64,000 nt of DNA. It comes from Blasia pusilla (lineage: Eukaryota > Marchantiophyta > Marchantiopsida > Blasiales). Position numbers and translations under genes: made by a program. The notes below the pieces were generated by a model. That model did not search any database, was not told the DNA's origin, and was given only the letters and a program-made list of their open reading frames with translations. Of the stretch, positions 25,015 through 38,386 are shown piece by piece (the first letter of the stretch is position 1; the number at the start of each line of letters is the position of its first letter). The stretch lies in NCBI GenBank assembly GCA_050084515.1, contig CM114274.1, positions 7,440,001 through 7,504,000 of the forward strand, read 5' to 3'.

Positions 25015-28000
25015 TTCTATTGTCATAACATAGCTTGAATGAGCAAAGCCTAGTGTTGGAGCTCGAGGTTGGTCTCTATCAATGGGCCAACTTTCGCGAT
25101 GGAGTCCTTGAATTAAGCTTGTGCCTCCTTTAGACTAGTAGTAGAATGGAAAAGTAGGTCTATGTGAACATCATTCTCCTCATATAGAGGGAAGTGCTCA
25201 TCATTGATATTATTAATGGTTCTCTCCAACCTATCAATTTCAGTGTGAGCGCTATCCAATTAAGATATTACTCCCTAATAAACATGGAGGGATATAGTAT
25301 GATGTGTTGTTGAAGCTGACATATGTGACATGTCTTGAGCAAGTGGAAATCCGTGAGTGTGGAAGTGTCTGTGTGTTGCACGTGTTGATATTCGTCATGA
25401 CTTAACCTGTTGGAACACACAATAAAGTGAGTATTAGAGAAGGCTTAAATGGTGATGGTTGAATAGCAATACAATTACTGTATTGCAATGCATTATTGTA
25501 ATGTGAAGAGTTATGAAATTGAATAAGCATGTTACAAAATAAAGAACTTGAAAGTTAGTTGTAGATATAACATGAAATGAAATGTACAAAATTTTAAAGG
25601 CAGGAGAAGTTGAGATAGCCGTATTGAAGTGAATCTGCTGCTGCAATGAAAAGAACTTTTGTTCATCAGATTCTAAAAAAAATTGTAATGTTGAAGGTTT
25701 CACGCATGTCTGTATAGTTCAAATGAGCAATGTATGATAGAAATTGGTAGATAATGAAGGAATAAGTGAACTAATTGATAGCAATTACAGTGATGACTAC
25801 AAATAATTGAGAAATATAAGTTATAACAAATGGTAGTTGTAATTATAAATGTGTTACAACTACCATCAGATGGTTGTTGTAATTATAAATGTGTTACATT
25901 AGAAGAAGAATTAATAAGAGAAGAACACTTTGGGGTATATTGTAGAAATACAGGTACAATAAATTATAATAATATATAGCAGCAAGGGTAGATACAAATT
26001 CCATTAAGATATCAATGCAACCAATGCGAGTTGCTAAAATGTGTACAAAAGATCTAATGGATGATCCATGTGAAGTAGAAACCACCTAAATTGGACTTCA
26101 CAAATTATAATCTTGGTGAAGGTGAAAAAAGTGGCATCATAGATAGATCTGCCATTAGGTACTTGTAAAGCATATACAAATATAAGAAGCAAATGTAAGG
26201 AGCAGAATGAGGTTAAGAAACAAAGGCAGATTAAAAAATGAAATGTAAAGCAAGAAAGAAAAGCACTTCCTTACTTGATTGGTTAGGTACACTTGTATTT
26301 ACCAGATGAGTTAACTATGTTGCTAGGCTCATAGTGTGATGGCGTATCTGAGGTATTAGTTGTGGCACTAAAGTCCTCGAAGTCAAGCAAAATAGGAATG
26401 ACGTGATGAATGGCAAGGTCTTTAGTAGGTGGTATGAAGTCAAGAAGTTCATCATTTGTATGAGCTAACTTCATACGTGTGATCAAGAGGGATGCTTTGG
26501 AGTTTGTCAAATCTATGACCATATATATAGGAAGATGAAACTCATGGCGTAGAGATCTAAGTTGGTCAAGATGAATTCCCCCCTGATGCCAATGTAAATA
26601 GTTTATTGCCTTCTGATCTTGTAAGGTTTGTCTCTTTGAATTCAATGTTTTTGTGGCGTAATGCTTCCTTCTAGACACCTACAAGTGTGGTAAGGATGAA
26701 AGAGTAAGAATCAAAATAATTAGTTGGATGTATATACAAAGAAAGAATGTAAAGAAAGGTTTTCACGTGTAGTAAGAGCATCCTTGTTGATGCTGCAAAA
26801 TTTCTTATGAAGCATTCCTATACAATAAAGTGTGTTGCAATTGAGGGCTTGAATCAATATGTTTTACAGATCGGGATCTAAAAGTGATAGGTATCTACAA
26901 TGAAGTTAAAGATGCTTCTACTACTAACACAAAAGGTTCAATTCAACACCTAATGTAAGTATGAGTCTAACTTCATCTAGGCTCTCTAGTTGAAGATATC
27001 TAGCATATATTCAGTGTCAATATCCAAGGAACCCGTGGATTCATACTTAATTGCATATTTAATAAGATAGAATGGCCAATTTTGTGTTTATAACCCATTG
27101 CATATTCGTATGTGCTCTCCAAAGTAGTAAGACTGGAGGATGATAGGGTATAACATTACGATGTAGCTAGGATGGCCTAAAGTGTGTCCATCGCATAGTT
27201 GTTGGGTGAATGAATGTTATTTTATTCTTATTTTTTTCAGCAAGAAAGACAAGCCTACACTAAGGGCGTTGTTGTTGTCTACAATGCCAAGTTGGAGTTC
27301 CAGGTAATGGAGGGTTGAGTGAGTATTTTGATAAATTGTAATATAAATCTTCTTTTGGAAGATGGGGCTTAGACTTTCTTAACATATCAATGTCTATATT
27401 AAGTATGAAGGATGGTGAAGAAGATCAAAGAGAAATTGATTGTCTTAGTTGGTGCATATCTAAAGGGTACGGTTTGTTTAGTAAGAAGGGACCAAATAAT
27501 TGCTTGGATCTTAATTTCATATGATCTGGAAAAGATCCTCTACATGGATGGAATCCTCATAGATAGGGACATATGAAGGAAAATATATTGATCTCTATGG
27601 TTAATTTTCGATCGTTCGATGAACCTAATGAATCAATCAAGAGTGGCTATCTAGAGTTAGCTTCGTGTTTGAAAACCATACACCCATTGCTGAATATGTC
27701 AAAAGCATTGCTTTTGCATATTGGTAAGAAGTAAGATACATCTTCTAACATATTAAGGTCTGCTTGGTAAGGATTACATGACATACTAAGAGTAACTTTA
27801 CCTTTATCTTGGGTTGATTTCAGTATACTTTCAACTGCACTAGAAGAAAGGATGACTAATCCAACAGATGGATTGGGTAGTTCAAGTAGATATTTGTAAT
27901 CTTAATATAGATCATTAATAGCTAAATTGATATCCATGTCTATTTTAGGCATGTAATAATCTTTTTTCGGTTGGTTGTAGAGGCAGTTTGTAAAACCCAC

Positions 28001-30417
28001 GCAATTTAAGAAGAGTCCACTAACGATGTGGATTTGAAAAGATCCATCGTGAAAACCATTATACTTTTAGATTATGCCAATACGAGAGTCAACTATGGAA
28101 AGTAACTGAAGGTGAAGGGAATTAATAACTAGGACTTGCCTAACATAAGACCGTGTCATGTAGACATTGTGGACAGTCTTAGGAGTATTAGTTGTACATC
28201 AATTGCATGCATAAAAATCACCACACTCGGGATAATATATGGAGAAAGGAAGCCATTGTACAAAGCATAGGATAGGTAGCCATAGCTAGAGATGATACAC
28301 AATTGGATTTTTGGAGTGCAATATCTTACTAGTCCACAATAGCGGCAACATTGCATTTGAGGAATGAAAGATGAACATATTGCTTCCCACTCTAAGAGGA
28401 ATTGTTCAACAGATGGCCAATGATATGCTACAAGCATGCATGCTAGTCTATTGGATATACTCTATTTACCTCGTGCTTTCTCTCTACGAATTTATAGGCA
28501 GGCCTTACGTTTCACTTTTCTAACAATTGTGTGGGTAGAACTAAAATTACTAATTCCACGTACACAGTGATGTATTCTTTGTAGTGATTCATCCAGTGGA
28601 TTACAAGAAGCATGAGGAAAACTATTACCTTGGTTCTCCATAGATAATGTATCAATTTACTATGATAAGGTATACAATTTAAACTAGAGAAAAAATAACA
28701 AGATGTCTAGCAAATAGAAAGGTCAAGGTGCTCTAAAGCCGGTGTTCACACTTTGTAGGTGTGCATTTCAAGTTTACGAAAGTTCCCCTCTGTGTTATAT
28801 GAAATACAAAACTTATTGCTGTGTACAAAGGAATTGAAAATCGAACATACAAGTCAAAAGCAAATATGGTGATACAAACTAGGATCTAAAGTTCAAAATG
28901 AATTCTTGAAGAAAAAAACCTTGCCCGAGTTTAAAAGATACAAAATATTGGAAGATGGACGGTGTAGCTTGGATGACCATACACCCGCACAACCACAAGA
29001 ACATGACTAAGTGTGGTGTAGATGGGTGGAGTCAATAAATGAACTCATGCAAGAGGGCATGTATTACAAATAATGGTGAAACAATCTCAAAATAAATTGT
29101 TTTCCTGGATATTGGTGAATGCTAAGGGAGTCGAGAAAATACTTGTTGATTGGGAGTTATGTTGAACACGATATATCCTCGACGTCAAGATGCCTATGAT
29201 GAAAAATAAAGCACTGGATAGCGGAGGTTGGGTTAGAGTTCGTACCTAATATCAAAGATCTAATTAAATTGGTAATGTTATATGGTAGATAGGTAGATAA
29301 AACATGATGCATACAAGAAACGTTTGAATGTCTTCAAGAGTTCCCCAAACGATGAACACCTCTAAGAGGGTACCATCCTCTTGAAGGTAACCACCAATGG
29401 TAGAACCCTTGGAATACTGAACAATGCTCCATATGATGAACATGGATGAAGGGCTTAACATATGAAGTTGACAATAGCAGGCGGAAGCGTTATGTTTATT
29501 TCACTGCCACTCAATGAGGCGTTGCTCAAAATCCATAGGAGAACTATCATAGAGGAGGACACATAAGGTACAATGTCCATCACAATCGTGCGATCCAAGA
29601 CACACATTGATTTCAATTTTTTTTAGTTCGTGGGAATCTTACTTGGCATTGGAAATCAACTATGATATTGTTAGATCTTGCCTAACATTCACACTTGGGA
29701 TCACAGCCCATAGTTCATTGGTACAACCCTCTACAATATCCACGCGCCATCTTGGGCAAGGAATCCAAGTTCACACATTGATTTTCAGCCTCGGGTTAGG
29801 AAATCCATTAACTTTGGGCTTGTATACATTATAGTGGACCTTGCAAGTATTGAAATCAACCCTCAGCCTGGAAAATGAAATTCCATGGTATGAGCAATAT
29901 CCATAAACTTGGCGGGAAAATGCACTTTCTGTGGACTTGGACCGACATCTCCTAATGTGTTGGCAGATAGTGAATGAGGCTCTCGTAAAAATAGTCTACT
30001 CTCCTTTGGTTTCATTGTGCTAACATACGGGGCCGTCATTTCTAATGGAGGAAAATCTCAAGCAACATAGTGCTTTCCCCCTGTCCATTTGAGCGATCGG
30101 AGCCAAATTTGCAGCAAAGCTTTATAAACCCGATTCAATTTGCTTTCAATGTTTTTTTTGGGTATGGAAACTTAACAAAGTGTGTTTTGCCTTGCCTTTC
30201 TACTTGTTTTAACAAAGGAATGGCTAATGTAGATCAACCATACAAGGGACACAAGAGATTGAGAATCTTGAATTTTCGCCATTCTCCATCCTAATCTGGA
30301 AGACATAATCCAGACCGGGATGCGCAATCGTATTATCACATAGACGGCGCCACAAAATCTTGTTGGAAATTGGCCTACCCATCATAATCCCAACCCTAAT
30401 ATCCTAGCAGCGAGCAT

Positions 30418-30419
<2 letters not shown>
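25015..30419. other. Long AT-rich tract of decayed repeats
   Basis: No recognisable gene. The longest frame, 26283-26678 (minus, 131 codons), has ordinary composition but matches no family known to me. A short direct duplication with an internal inverted repeat occurs at 25830-25900 (ATGGTAGTTGTAATTATAAA, repeated after about 41 bp). Probably old transposon DNA. Confidence 0.35.

Positions 30420-30495
<76 letters not shown>
30420..30495. repeat. (GA)38 microsatellite
   Basis: Pure GA run of about 76 bases. Confidence 0.95.
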
Positions 30496-31933
<1,438 letters not shown>

Positions 31934-32263
31934 TGAGGAGAAACTCTTAGTCTTACATAGTTTGCAAGTAGATCGAAAACCTTCTCTCATAAAGGATAAT
32001 AGGTCTCTATTTGGTTTACCGCCCCAAAATTCAAAACAACCAATATGTTAAAAAACTAGGATCAATTTGATCGTTTTAAGTTCTTCAATGTCAATCAATG
32101 AAGGAGAGTGAGATTTTACTCATGAGGTTCAAGGATCAAATGAAAGTACTAAGTCGATCCAAGGTCGTCAAAAAATGCCATCGAGCCACTTTTCTATATT
32201 TTGTTCAGGAACTTCAACTTTGAGACGAATTCTTACCCGAAAAAAATTGAAAATTGTTGAGAA

Positions 32264-32357
32264 TGTCACATCTAAGTAGCCGATAGGCCGAGATCTATCA
32301 TAGATAGGGCATAGGAGCAAGCGGATTGTCTTGGGTGTAATTTTGTCCCGAGGTGTT
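32264..32357 (+). mobile_element. Inverted fragment of an LTR 5' end
   Basis: Starts TGTCACATCTAAGTAGCCG and matches the first ~93 bp of the LTR at 32358-32965, but in the opposite orientation. Identity ends exactly where the full LTR begins. It looks like an older plus-oriented LTR into which the minus-oriented element inserted, or a rearrangement between copies. Confidence 0.7.
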
Positions 32358-32965
32358 TGTCATGCGCATACATATCACTACACAACATACATCCATGGTC
32401 ACATCCACACCACACAACACCAATTTTCCCCACACACGAGTAGATCCACATATGTACAGAAATCAACTCATACATATACATGGAGATCGCCCAACAAAAA
32501 TAAAGAGTAGTAAAAACGGCACACCCGGCCTAAAACGCCACTCCTCAATCTACATCGGCATATTAAGCCTCGTCTATCCTGCGTTGTTAAGGAATCCGGA
32601 CGCTAGCACCTTGGTCCTATCTCACACACATACAAGAGAGGTGCTCCAACGGCCCAACATGAGAAAGATGGCTTAGGAAGCCATCTTCCTCCCTTATATA
32701 CGATTGGGAAGAGCCAAAAGGCTCTTCCCCTTAAAATAGCTATCCTTCTGGTAACCTGGGCGGACAGCTTAGCAGGGGCGGGTGACAAGTCACCCGGCTG
32801 TGAAAGACCCCAACAGGAAAGTTGTTAGAAACGATGTTCCTAACACAACGGACCTATCCTCAACCTCATCTGACACCGCGAGACAAAGTTACACTCAAGA
32901 CAATCCGCTCGCTCCTATACCCTATCAACGATAGATCTCGGCCTATCGGCTTCTCAGATGTGACA
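32358..32965 (-). mobile_element. LTR of the DNMT-carrying Ty3/gypsy family (608 bp)
   Basis: On the minus strand it begins TGTCACATCTGAGAAGCCG and ends ATGCGCATGACA (TG...CA). It contains a TATA-like CGTATATAAGGG at 32702-32691 and three consecutive stem-loops. Its last ~140 bp are repeated in the adjacent fragment 32968-33105 and in a plus-oriented fragment at 43653-43877. Confidence 0.8.
32691..32702 (-). promoter_or_regulatory. TATA-like box in the LTR
   Basis: Minus-strand sequence CGTATATAAGGG, about 265 bp into the LTR, in the position expected for a U3 promoter. It is placed between two stem-loops (32665-32687 and 32706-32729). Confidence 0.45.
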
Positions 32966-32967
32966 TT

Positions 32968-33105
32968 TGTCGTGCGCATACATATCGCTACACAACATAC
33001 ATCGCTGGTCACATCCACACCACACAACACCAATCTTCCCCTCACACAAGTAGATCCACATATGTACAGAAATCAACTCATACATATACATGGAGATCAC
33101 CCAAC
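32968..33105 (-). mobile_element. Truncated LTR 3' end fused to the element's coding part
   Basis: Matches the last ~140 bp of the adjacent LTR (from GTTGGGTGATCTCC to GCGCACGACA, minus strand). Two bases (AA on the minus strand) separate its CA end from the TG start of the full LTR at 32965. Upstream (minus strand) it joins a purine-rich CTAGGGGGGCGG at about 33116-33105, a possible polypurine tract. Confidence 0.7.
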
Positions 33106-33180
33106 CGCCCCCCTAGGTGGCACTTGGATCCCCTAACTCCAGATAGAAAATGTCACATCTCCCTGACATGACCTGTTACC

Positions 33181-33330
33181 CTCTACATATCTCAGACATA
33201 TCCATCGTCCCGTGGGAACTACATCAAGAGGAGGGGTCAGACATGAAATATGCCACCCTCGAGAACAACCATCACATACCAACATGGTGGCTGCACCCCT
33301 CCCAGATCCGCACAACATACACCTAAAACC
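33181..33330 (-). pseudogene. PHD finger downstream of integrase
   Basis: Within the frame 33474-33133 residues 49-98 fit the C4-H-C3 PHD pattern: RCMLCGSG (two Cys), MLVCDGCSRGWHISC (Cys, Cys, His, Cys) and GRWICLRY, where the third-last position Trp is kept and the last cysteine is replaced by Tyr. PHD fingers read histone H3 tails, often H3K4 state. Its place, C-terminal to integrase, is where chromoviruses carry a chromodomain. The preceding segment (GRDGMVWKDHVRN) looks like a linker belonging to the integrase C-terminal region. The lost cysteine means this copy probably does not fold properly. Confidence 0.8.
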
Positions 33331-33522
33331 TGCAGGTACCAATGCCAAGCTCGAATCCACTGTCCCGTCCACGTTCGATAGATGACATGGCGCACAATTG
33401 CGCACATGATCCTTCCAAACCATACCATCCCGTCCCTCCAACATGAGGACTCCGATCGGTAATACCTCGCGCACACCTAGGATCGTACGCCCTACAGTGA
33501 CATCTATTGTCGTGGGTGCCGC

Positions 33523-34547
33523 CTAGTGTAAATACACATAATCTCCATGATGAAACCTCCTAATCCCTGGATAATAACCTCCTCCAAGAATGGTCGCGTA
33601 CCTCAATGTATCTCTATGTTGAGAAATAGCTAAGTTCTCAAAAGCCATAGGTATAACTCTGCGAAAAATCTCCGCCCTCTGAGAACACGCTTGTATCCAC
33701 ACATATGGATCATCAAGATCTAATACTAGTGCCATGTCACATCAAATAGCTGTAGGTAAATCTGGCTCTCTCCCAAAGAGCAAAAAGTGCGGTGAAAATT
33801 ACGCCAAGGATTCCTGCCGGCTAAAGCAATAACCCATAGCCAACCATGGCAATTGTAGGTCCCACTCCCTCAATTATCCCCGTTGCAAGCCATACTTGGG
33901 CAATCCTCCCTTCACCGTCTGTACTACTCTCTCCACCAACCCATCCGCCTCAGGATGATCTGTGGACGTGGTGCGGTGATCTATGAGTGCGTGATCTCAC
34001 AAGGCCTGAAACTCTCCCGTGAACTTCGTACCCTGGTCAGTCAACACCTCCGCCGGTGCACCAAAGTGAGTAAACACACCATCTAGAAATGCATAAGTTG
34101 TTCCCTCACTCACCTTTTCCGATAGTGCCACCAACTCTATCCACTTGGAGAAATGCTCCACCATGACCAACACGTACATGTGATGATGCCCCGTTAATGG
34201 CAAAGGTCCCGCAAAGTCTAAACTCCATCGATAACCTAAACCCATAATCGGAAAAGGATGTAATTGCGGAGTAGGAGCATTGAAGGATGCTCGCACTCTG
34301 TCACATACCAGATATCTGGCCACAAACTGTTGTATCCGAGTATGCATGCCGCACCAAAATATTGAACCTGGAGTAAGTTGTAAGTACGCTTTATTCCAAA
34401 ATGCCCCAACTCCTCATGGGCATGTTCACTACACGTGCTCATTGGGAAGGAAAAGGTACCACTCGTATCCAACCATCTCCTCATACCCGCAAAATTTGAG
34501 TCCTCTCCCACCTGAACCTCTTGGCTCTCTATATGATCCAATCCCAC
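33523..34547 (-). pseudogene. Integrase remnant
   Basis: The N-terminal zinc-binding region is seen near 34430 (EHAHEELGHFGIKRTY). The core follows with WSLDFAGPLP (first Asp), VLTDQGTKFTGEF (second Asp) and, after a stop, ADGLVERVV (Glu), then the C-terminal SH3-like part RRFHHGDYVYL near 33530. At least one frameshift separates the zinc region from the core and further stops lie at about 34000 and 33740. This is the integrase order and spacing of Ty3/gypsy elements. Confidence 0.85.
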
Positions 34548-34675
34548 TCCCTAGCACTCTCTCCGTGCCATCGAGCTCTTGTGTCATCCCTCTGACTCGG
34601 ACATGGGTTACGACTCAACTCATCTGCATCCTGGTTCAACCAAGCTATCATGTGAACCACCTCGAACTCATACTC

Positions 34676-35255
34676 CTATAGTAATAGAGCCCATTTGGCA
34701 AGCTTTTCCGTAAGCTTATCGGACTCCATCAACCACCTCAACGGCTGATGATCAGTGTTAAGTGTGAAAGGGTTGTTGAATAAATAGCACCTGAAATGTG
34801 GCACAATCCACACTGCAGCCAAGCACTCTCCCTCGTAGGAACTATATCCCTGCAATTTTGTTTGATTGGCTCGCGTAAGCCACAACGAACTCCCTCTTCT
34901 CGTCAGCCCTCTGAGTAAGCATTGCTGCTAGACCCAACATGCTCCAATCCGTATGTAACTGGAATGGGCGACCCCTAACCGGTTTGTGTAAAATGGACGA
35001 GGACGTCAACTTGTCCTTGAGCTCTTGAAATGCTCGCTCTTGATCATCTCTCCACAACCAAACCTGATCAAGTCTCATCAACAAGGTCAAAGACTTCGCG
35101 ATCGCACTAAAACCCTTGACATACCATCGATAGAAGTTTTCCAATCCAAGAAATGCTCGGACTCGACTCACATATGTAGGGCGTGGAATCTGCGCAATAG
35201 CCTCCACCTTCGTCTGTTGAACACCTAATCCACTCGGGTATATGGTGTATCCCAA
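34676..35255 (-). pseudogene. RNase H and RT connection remnant
   Basis: VRAFLGLENFYRWYVKGFS and the FQLHTDWSMLGLAAMLTQ segment (first Asp of RNase H), then after a frameshift YSSYEGECLAAVW (Glu) and FTLNTDHQPLRWLM (Asp). These are the standard landmarks of the Ty3/gypsy RNase H domain. Confidence 0.85.
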
Positions 35256-35345
35256 GTACTCAATCTACTCCTGAAAGAATCTGCACTTGCCTAGATATAA
35301 CTTAAGTCCATGTAACTGCAATCGCCGAAACACCTCCTCCAGGTG

Positions 35346-36038
35346 TCACTCATACTCCTCAACGGTGGAACTAAAGATAAGAATATCATGTATGTAACAT
35401 CGTACAAAATCGAAGCCAACCAAAATCCTATCCATCACTCTATGAAACTCCGCAGGCACATTCTTCATCCCAAAGGGTAAGAACCGCCATTGATACAAGC
35501 AATCCCTCCAGAACCAATCTATCCCCCAGAATGTTGTCTTCTCCCTGTCCTCCAACTTGATTAGAAGTTGATGATAGCCAACACGGAGATCTAAAGTACT
35601 AAAGATCTCTGCATGCCCTACCGCATCAAAGATCTCCTCAGGAGTAGGCATGGCCTATCGATCTGACCTCGTCTATCGGTTGATAGGACGGTAATCTCCA
35701 CACATCTGCCTATCTGTCCAATTGCCATACATATCCTTCTTCGCCGGCATGACTGTGGCAGATGCATACTCCCCATCTGATAACTCTACAAGTCCTGCCT
35801 CCAACAAGTCCCAACTCTTGCTCTGAATCAAGGCTCGCTCCATATCATAATACTTGTAGGATCGACGAAAGATTGGTGTATCACTAGCCAACTTAATATG
35901 TATCCCGGGACCTTTCAGCGTACCCAAGTCTCTCATACTAAAGGCAAAACAACTAACGTGCCCTCTCAAAAACCTATGAACTCGCCGTCGCTCTCCTCCT
36001 GACAACTTGAGACCTATCACAAGCTCCCAAGTCTCCAT
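35346..36038 (-). pseudogene. Reverse transcriptase remnant
   Basis: The linker and fingers (YASATVMPAKKD, MCGDYRPINR), one stop near 35660, then the palm (EIFSTLDLRVGYHQL, FLPFGMKNVPAEFHR) and the active-site strand CYIHDILIFS at about 35390. The usual YxDD is YIHD here, so one catalytic aspartate is replaced by His. A second copy of the part 35769-36177 lies at 38709-39117. Confidence 0.88.
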
Positions 36039-36326
36039 CGTAACCTCACTGGGTGAGGACGCAACCTCCGACTTTGGTAGCTATGTAGCAACCCTAGCCA
36101 CCTCCGCAACAACCACTCCACTCTGACCTCCTACACCATGCTCCACATCCAAAAAATGAACATGTGATGCTCTAGCCGCCTTGGATTTCTTTGCTCGAAC
36201 GACGTCCTTAGAAGTCTATGGGTGCCTATCTCTCCTCGTCCCACCCCCAACCAATGCTAGTACAGACCCTGTAGGCAATGGTCCAACTTGTGGACGTGAC
36301 GGTATAGATGACACTCGCATCCATCT

Positions 36327-37296
36327 CTACTCATCCATACCTAGGCTGACTATCCATGTGAGACAATTGAGGTCCATCGCCTGCCTCAACACCTATCTCC
36401 GATATGCCTCAGTAATACCTGGCACTGCCGTAGTACCCGTAGCGAACCCCATTGCACGCTCACGCTCATCTGCTGTAGGCTCCTCCAATGCTCGGATCAC
36501 CTCATCCCAAATCATGCCTTGCCCTCCCTGACAAAAGGCATGGGATGTTGGGAAGCTCACCGGCATAGGTAAGGTTGCCCTAAACTCCCACCCTATTGGC
36601 CATTGCCAACGGTGGTCTATCATCTCGTGTCACCACTTGAGATCGACGCCCTAAGCCCAAAATAGCATCCACTATGAAATGTGGTGCTCTCTAGACTGCA
36701 TCGTATGCTCGACTCAGTACCTCTGATGGTATTAGGTTCATCCATCATAGTGGTGGACAATGGGCGCGTGATCCAACTCTTGCTGCATCTAACAATACAA
36801 CAAGTCCCAACCAAGACCTCATCTGATGCACACTCATCATCACATGTGCACGAGTGTATCCCAACAACGGCACGTTCTCCAAAATGTATGTCGGAGAACA
36901 TGTCTGACTCTCCTGCAAGTGTCGTACTACTCGCAGCGTCTCCCAAAACATCCATGACCTCGGATCGTGCAATCCAAACCCTCGGCCAACTAATGAATGA
37001 CCTTGACATGGCCATCCAACAATCGCCAAATGAATGGTGGAAACTCTATCCAGATCCTACGTCCCCACCAAAGAGATGTCGGGGGGTAGTGTATGCTGGT
37101 ATCCCCGTACTGCTGATACCGACAACAACTCAGAATACCTCTGGACCAATCTCGCCACGTGACATATTGATACTCGCTGCGCGGTTGCATCTCTCTCCAC
37201 ATAAAGATAGTGATGCACCTGTATGCCCACCTGCAATATCGTAGCCAATCCAGTGCTAATCCCTCCAAAGAGATCTAACACCCTAACACCCTCCTT
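36327..37296 (-). pseudogene. C5 cytosine DNA methyltransferase domain, DNMT3-like, inside pol
   Basis: Motif I is VRVLDLFGGISTGLAT (about 37287-37240). After one in-frame TAG, motif IV is VGWPCQGHSLVGRG with the catalytic Cys at 37008-37006, motif VI is ILENVPLLG and motif VIII is DAARVGSRAH. Two further stops and a frameshift near 36610 lead into MIWDEVIRALEEPTADERER, AMGFATGTTAVPG and QAMDLNCLTWIVSLG, which resembles the DNMT3 C-terminal part around motifs IX-X. Motif order is canonical, not the rearranged order of plant DRM enzymes, and no CMT-type chromodomain is seen. The domain lies between protease and RT. An active family member could methylate cytosines; this copy cannot. Confidence 0.85.
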
Positions 37297-37691
37297 TGGA
37301 CACTGCCACACAACGGGTGTGGTATCTAGTGGGGTCAACGTATCCACTTTTGGGGCACGATCGCCACCTGACTCTCGCTGCTCCGGGATAAAGGCATGAC
37401 TCCACGCCTGCCTCACGAGGTCGTCGGCACTCCTCTATAGCTCTCGAGTTATACCTCACAATGGTGAAGAGATCTCACCAATATGGGAAGAGACACCCGC
37501 CATGGCCTATCTCTCAGTGGGACTATCCGCTACTAAGACATCCTTCGCATGTGCGTTCCCCTCCAACAACTCCCTGGCCAGCTAACACTACTTGTGAAAG
37601 ATGCCAACATGGTCACAGACTCATCTCGTGATCGACCATCTCGTCTCGCAAACTACATGGGTAAGTGACTCATCCGCCCGTCACCTAACGG

Positions 37692-38377
37692 CTACCCTGG
37701 CCGATAAGCAATGCTCTCCTCCCATAAGTCAAGGATGAATCCTAGGGGATATAACACTGTACTCCCCACCAACATATCGTACCACTCACTTGGTGTCGTG
37801 ATCATACGTGTGCGTACCATAGCACTATTTGTCGCATGCTCTGGGTGGACTCTGATAACCATCAAGTCATATAGTGCGTGGGTGACACGCCCACAATCAA
37901 GGTCTATATCTGGAAGGGACAAGGCTCAATGTCGGCCTTCCGTAACCCCAACGCTAAACACACCGCCTTCCCTAACATCAAAGGCTGCACTCCCGAATCA
38001 AGTAAGACGCGTTGCGGGTGGTATACTATCCCCGTTGGACTAACCACGCGAAATACTCCAAATGGGTTATCTAGTAACACTACGCCAAGTGTCACCACTA
38101 CTTGCTCTATGGCCGGTCGAGCTGGCATATCTACTAACTTCGTTGTCGCCGCATGCCATGACTCTATGGGGAACGTCCCGAGCATCTGCCTCGAGGGCAA
38201 GTCCACCACCTCCTCAACTACCTCTAAACAAGAGGCAGTCACCTCTCCACGCTCACACGACGTGGCGGCCATCCAGAACACCTCAACGGGTCCAACTCCC
38301 AACGTCGCCATCTCTATGACGGAAAATAGCGGAGTCTGGCTCACTCTAGTGGCCACCTCCAAAATTATGGTCGACAT
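37692..38377 (-). pseudogene. Retropepsin (aspartic protease) remnant
   Basis: The core RVLLDSGVQPLMLGKAV at about 37995 shows the LLDSG aspartic protease signature, preceded by a linker and followed, after frameshifts, by GSTVLYPLGFILDLWEE at about 37750. This is the usual order at the end of gag-pro in Ty3/gypsy elements. The C-terminal part runs almost directly into the methyltransferase domain. Confidence 0.75.
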
Positions 38378-38386
38378 TGACTCCAG

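Noticed and set aside
36681-37244. 187-codon plus-strand open frame
   Set aside because: Antisense to the DNA methyltransferase domain, whose catalytic motifs are on the minus strand.
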